64,000 nt of DNA from Lantana camara. Lineage: Eukaryota > Streptophyta > Magnoliopsida > Lamiales > Verbenaceae. Below, in pieces: positions 59,543 through 64,000 of the stretch. Under the pieces are notes generated by a model, which ran no database searches, had not been told where the DNA came from, and saw only the letters and a list, made by a program, of their open reading frames with translations. Both the position numbers and the translations under genes were made by a program. How positions within the stretch are numbered: position 1 is the first letter of the stretch; every line of letters begins with the position of its first letter. The stretch is taken from positions 35,046,001 to 35,110,000 of the forward strand of contig CM074861.1 in assembly GCA_037501455.1 (NCBI GenBank). The letters run 5' to 3'.

Positions 59543-60687
59543 TGTTAGGAATAGTGCCCGAGAAAGCCGATTGTATATCCGCTTTGTACTTTTCCTTATT
59601 GTAATCACAGACGATCTTTGAATGAAATAACGAATTGATGCAACACTTCTTTATATGCTCTTGTTTGGTATGCGTTTACTTTAGCTGTACATGTATGAGA
59701 ACTCCCCTAATCCTGATGACTTTAGGACTCTACCATTTAGGTGAAATGGTTCATGAAACGAGCCCTATATCATATAAGTCATGATTAGTAAAATACTCCA
59801 AGCCGATGAGTCCTACAGACAGTGGGAGTGTCAACCTGACTCCCCTAAGGCTTGCTTGTGGGATCATGCCCTTAAGAAGGACCACCTTGTTTCATGGAGG
59901 TGCAAAGTGTATAGTTGATACGTGCGTGATACATGAGGGTGCTTACTTTAATAAGTAAGTTCACTGAGGTGCCCCGTGTGAGAACATTCCTAAATGGGAA
60001 AGGAAGTTTCTATTTCAGGAAATGGAAACTTCCAGATTAGGAAATATCTCACGAGTCATTGATGTGATTAATTGATCCTTAGACTTGAGGTTCCTTGTCA
60101 CTTTATGAGTTAACTCTGTAGTCTTAGGTATAAGCTTTAAAGGGTGTCGCCTTAGACAACTGATTCAAGGCTTATGCTGGGGCTGCACAAGTGACTCATG
60201 AAAGTGAATGAGAATCAAGAAAGGACCTACACTTGCATTTGCAAGGTGATCTCTTATTGTGTAAGTCATTCATATGCCATATGGAGTCCTTGGCCAAGGC
60301 AGTAGATCAAGACATCAAGAAAAGGGTTTCTTGGATTGAGATCAAATGGATATGAAATGCACTTAGCTTTAAGACCGGATTATTAGGGTTCTGATTATTC
60401 CCTTGCCCTAGATCTTGGTTGAGAGATAGTAAGTAGGAGGACTGTATCTCACATGAATCAATGACTTAAAGGTTCTGTCGAATCCGAACATTCCAATTCA
60501 GCTAGGGGTTAAACACCTGTTGCTAGACTATGGTCGTTTAATCTGTGGACTGATTAATTAATTAGTGAATTAATTAATTGGGGTCACTGCTAATTGAATT
60601 GAGAACCTAGAGGGTCACACACAACAACTTGGTTACATTAGTTGAGGCTTGAAAATGATTAAACGAGTTAATCGGGCCAAGAGGGTT

Positions 60688-60755
60688 CCACACGTGTGAA
60701 GTCACACGTGTGGCTCACGTGAGTGACACGTGTCACTGTGACATGTGTCACACAC

Positions 60756-60760
<5 letters not shown>
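60688..60760. repeat. Palindrome cluster in the solo LTR (CACGTG-centred)
   Basis: CACACGTGTG at 60,689 and 60,703, CTCACGTGAG at 60,714, TGACACGTGTCA at 60,724 and TGACATGTGTCA at 60,739 lie within about 70 bp, followed by CACACGTG. All but one centre on CACGTG, the plant G-box, yet outer bases vary in pairs. It lies about 400 bp upstream of the TATA box. Confidence 0.9.

Positions 60761-60802
<42 letters not shown>
60756..60802. repeat. (TA)n microsatellite
   Basis: AT run directly after the palindrome cluster in the solo LTR. Confidence 0.95.
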
Positions 60803-60807
<5 letters not shown>

Positions 60808-61115
60808 TAATTAATTAGTTAATTATTTAATAGACTTTGGTTTAATTTTGAATTAAAAAGAAAGTCTAATTTTGGAGAAAATAATCTAGTTAATTAATTA
60901 CGAATTAATTAATTAGATAAAAATAAGTTATTTATTTTATAATAAATAAAGTATAAAATTATCCAAAAATAGTTTGGATATTTTTAGCTCTCTTAAAAGT
61001 TGACTTGAATTAGAATTCAAAGTCAAAGTTGGAAAATACTTGATGAACAAGTAATAGGAGAGAGGGACCAAAATCCTAGCCCATAAAGGACTAGGAATTT
61101 CGGCAACCCCCTCCC

Positions 61116-61123
61116 TATAAATA
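61116..61123 (+). promoter_or_regulatory. TATA box of the solo LTR
   Basis: TATAAATA in CCCTATAAATAGGGG, about 390 bp before the LTR end. Confidence 0.7.
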
Positions 61124-61508
61124 GGGGAGCTCGAGCTCCTTATGGAGCTAATAGACAATTCTTGGTTCATGTGTTGAACACCTTCCTTTCTCCAAGATTA
61201 AATTAAACCCTAGGTTAAGCCTAAACACTAACTAGAGAACTAGCATCCTTACTAGTTAGATTGTGATCAAGTTGGTGGACTTTCTCTAGAGACTTCAAGT
61301 TAGAAGTTTGAAGATTCGAGCTTTACCAAGGAGAGGGGATCAAGCCGCGAGAAGAGCGTTCTTGGGTGGCTTGAAACGCTTCAAGAAAGAATAAAAGAAA
61401 AGTAAGTTTTCTATCTTTACGAATTTGGTTACACGATTGCGAGTTCTAGGTCCTTTTGTTGGGAAAATTTTTTAAATTCCGCTGCTTTCTGATTCGTGTT
61501 TTCCAACA

Positions 61509-61513
61509 GTTAG
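61509..61513. other. Target-site duplication of the solo LTR, right copy
   Basis: GTTAG, identical to 59,538-59,542. Confidence 0.93.
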
Positions 61514-61983
61514 CTCATGGGCCAGCACCTTTGCCCACTCCGGAGAGTCATCACTTCGGGTCGAGCTCGACGCCGACCCGAAAAGGGTTCGAGCCCAAAA
61601 AGTCGAAGGGGAAAGTCGATCCGCCAGCCCAAATCGATCGGAGAAACTATATTCCCCTCAATACAACCGTCCAACAGATCTTCACGGTCATGAAGAAAAA
61701 ACTCCTGAATAAGCCCAAGACCATCCGGGAAGGCCCCAAAGCCCAGAAGTCAGGGAAGTTTTGCGGGTACCACCAGCAATGGGGCCACACCACTGAAGAA
61801 TGCAACGCCCTTCGTGACGAGATCGAGAGACTCATCCGAGGAGGGCATTTAAAGGATTTCGTTCGCAAGATAGACCACTACTCCGAGAAGGCCGATCGAA
61901 GCCAGGACCCACCCCGGAATCGATCTCGATCCCCCTCCAGGAGATCCGGGAAGCAGCCCCTTGAAAAGACCGAGGACAACCCC
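61514..61983 (+). pseudogene. gag: Tat-lineage gag, C-terminal part (nucleocapsid region), truncated
   Basis: It continues the same reading frame as 58,204-59,542: the solo LTR splits one codon, and the frame is kept across the site. It holds KKSKGK and other basic segments, then FCGYHQQWGHTTEEC (61,759-61,803), a C-x2-H-x4-H-x4-C zinc-knuckle-like motif typical of Tat gag, and a basic RSRSPSRR tail near 61,920. The knuckle binds element RNA. The LARD-type LTR at 61,984 cuts it; downstream gag-pol is beyond the window. Confidence 0.88.
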
Positions 61984-63729
61984 TGTAGCACCCCGCACGT
62001 GAGGCACGACATCCCCCGCACTATGGCTCAACACGAGTAACGAAATGGTAAATCCGCACTCGTATCAAGCCATAGCGAACGGGAGACAAACAGAAAACCC
62101 TCCTAAGCTAGGCGGAACTTAGACCCTGCAATAATAACCAATCAACAAAATATAATGCCTCGGAAAACTAAAATTCAAACATACAAACCATAAGCAGACT
62201 TGGGCTCTTCAGGCCTCTTTTGAACTCAATCAAAGCCCAACAAAAGTAATTCAATAGCAATTATACAAAATTCAACTCCATAATCTTACAAGGTTGAATC
62301 ATACATAATTTAAATACATAAGGTGAATGCAGGACGCTTCTAACTTAACTTGACCGACTCAAACTCAACATAACTCCGCCTAGCTCGAACTTCAAAGCCA
62401 AACCTGCACTCTAAAGTGTTGGGGAGGGAGAGGGTCAGTCTCTAGAAGACTGAGCGAGCAGGAGCAATATACATATATATAGAAACATGCGCATGCAAGT
62501 CATAAATCCCGAGCAAGGTTTTATTTGAAATTAGTTCCCAAAAGGGCAAGAGAATAACCAAGCAATACTCGGATTTTACGACTAATCATATTAGTTTCAT
62601 TAGGTTCATAATTTAGTCATAAACATAAAGGCTCGGCGAGTGAGCGTGCATCATCTCCAACCAAACTCCGACCGTGTACGACAAATATCAATAATACTTT
62701 AAGTAGGTGATCATGCAGTATATCATACTACACGCATATCATATATCATATCATAAAACATATTCGTTTGGGCAATCCGTGTCCCGGCCTTCCCGCACGG
62801 TGCATAACAATCATAACATAACATAAGCATATTCATAAATCAAGTTCTAACCTTCTTCCTCCGGCGGTGGACGGGTTTGCAAGGCCCGACCACCTACACA
62901 TATCAATATGGCTATGAGGTTCATGAGGCCTCAAAGCCCGGTTAGCGTTTCCCTGTCAAAAACTCCTTGACGAGGTCCGTTTCGCCGTAACATAGTGGAA
63001 CTAGCACATGTGATCACCGTCAGTCCATGCCTCCCCGGATAGCTATATGTACTAAGTCCCTGGGCCCGTGCAATCATAATCATGTCTCGCCAAAACATAT
63101 CAATTCATAAGAAACATAACATAGTTCACAAGTCATTTGAAAAGGGTTTACTCGATCAATATTTACTTGGTACATTTCATTTGAAAACCATATATAACTA
63201 TACTAGGTTTTTGGCCAAAACTTGTCACATAAGGTCGTAGGGTTTTATACATAACTAGAACGAAAACACCCTCCTCTGAAACATGACGATACCAGGATAC
63301 GAGTACCAAGTGCCTGAAAGATCAAGATCTCTCCACCCTGGAGATAAACTGTACAAAAGACAACGTAACGTGTTCGTGAGACTCAAGACTCTAAATGAAC
63401 CAAATAAGACGCACGGCATGCAATGAACATGATATGAATGCGTAAAAGATGATATTATATCATGGAAATGTTCATGTTCATTATTAAGAAACTTAAAGTA
63501 CATAATCAAACTATTCGTTCATTCATTTCATGAATTCATAAATTCATAACTCATATCAATTTAATTCAAGAATCCATTTAATACTCATAACACGTAGTAT
63601 TCATATTTACAATTAGAAAATAGGCAATTGATTACTTTCAATTAAAGATCAAAATTAAATAAAACATGAAATAGGTAACATTTAATTTCTAATATTCAAT
63701 TAAATAAAATAACATTTAATACATAATAA

Positions 63730-63788
<59 letters not shown>

Positions 63789-64000
63789 AATAAATATATA
63801 TATAATTATATATATGTATACGTACATCAATTCCCATGCATGTAAATATAACTATAGATATATATTTATATACTATATAAAGATGCATGTATAATTATCT
63901 CAACAATTACATATAAATTAACATGCACACGTCCCACTCCATGCAGGCAAACTAACATGCATCAATTACACTCCTCATGCGGTTTCATGCAACAATTACC
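61984..64000 (-). mobile_element. LARD-family LTR, partial (runs off the window)
   Basis: Starts TGTAGCACCCCGCACGTGAG, as do the LARD LTRs at 13,683 and 20,419, and follows them through TCCTAAGCTAGGCGGAACTT, the hairpin (62,435-62,453) and the conserved block (about 62,870-63,065). It differs more from those two than they do from each other, so it is an older or different copy. The 5 bp before it are ACCCC. The palindrome array would lie past the window edge. Confidence 0.88.
63729..63812. repeat. (TA)n-rich microsatellite
   Basis: Long AT runs broken by GTATATA and AAATAAATA, farther from the LTR end than in the other LARD LTRs. Confidence 0.9.

Larger units (their letters stand above)
59543..61508 (+). 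mobile_element. Solo LTR inserted in the Tat gag
   Basis: Begins TGTTAGGAATAGTGCCC and ends TTTTCCAACA with perfect GTTAG duplications on both sides, 1,966 bp. It has no interior, so it is a solo LTR. The end motif (TTCCGCTGC then TTTTCCAACA) suggests a Ty1/copia element. It carries a palindrome cluster, a (TA)n run and a TATA box, TATAAATA, at 61,116-61,123. 59,700-60,660 has no coding content. Confidence 0.92.

Overview
This is plant nuclear DNA, almost certainly from a eudicot. It is AT-rich and dominated by nested transposable elements. The organism call rests on Ty3/gypsy LTRs that start TGTAACGCCCC, on a Tat-type gag, on MITEs with 9-bp target duplications, and above all on two MIR858 loci, a microRNA family known mainly from dicots. 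I recognise no intact host protein-coding gene.

Region 1 (1-25,864) is a nest of chromovirus (Tekay/Del-like) elements. The decayed 3' end of a pol gene (1-838) leads into a 3.7-kb 3' LTR (839-4,543). This sits against the non-coding interior (4,544-6,295) and truncated LTR (6,296-~9,402) of a related element. A 2.9-kb solo LTR (12,312-25,864) is split by a complete 10.6-kb non-autonomous element on the minus strand (13,683-24,281). That element has near-identical 3.8-kb LTRs, an iMet-type primer site, a polypurine tract, a perfect TGTAC target duplication and no gag or pol: a LARD.

Region 2 (25,865-38,550) holds AT-rich sequence, MITEs (one inside a larger foldback), two overlapping copies of a decayed LINE on the minus strand, and local tandem duplications.

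Region 3 (38,558-43,121) is a 180-bp MITE with a 9-bp target duplication. It is split by a 4.4-kb hAT-type element with an 8-bp target duplication. The hAT element carries CGGGT-rich ends, a 1.9-kb minisatellite and three copies of one AT-rich block.

Region 4 (43,700-56,530) is the host-gene region. It has two MIR858 loci in the same orientation about 11 kb apart. They share a promoter block, a TATA box, a short ORF in the leader and unusually long stem arms around large loops. Four MITEs and two SINEs lie between or near them.

Region 5 (57,068-64,000) is the 5' LTR and gag of a Tat-lineage Ty3/gypsy element. The gag is broken first by a solo LTR with a perfect GTTAG duplication (59,543-61,508), then by another LARD-type LTR running off the window.

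The most unusual theme is that every LTR whose upstream (U3) half lies in the window carries a cluster of short palindromes upstream of its probable promoter. The clusters sit in comparable positions, but each family uses a different palindrome sequence. Related palindromes occur in the LARD interior and next to the polypurine tract.
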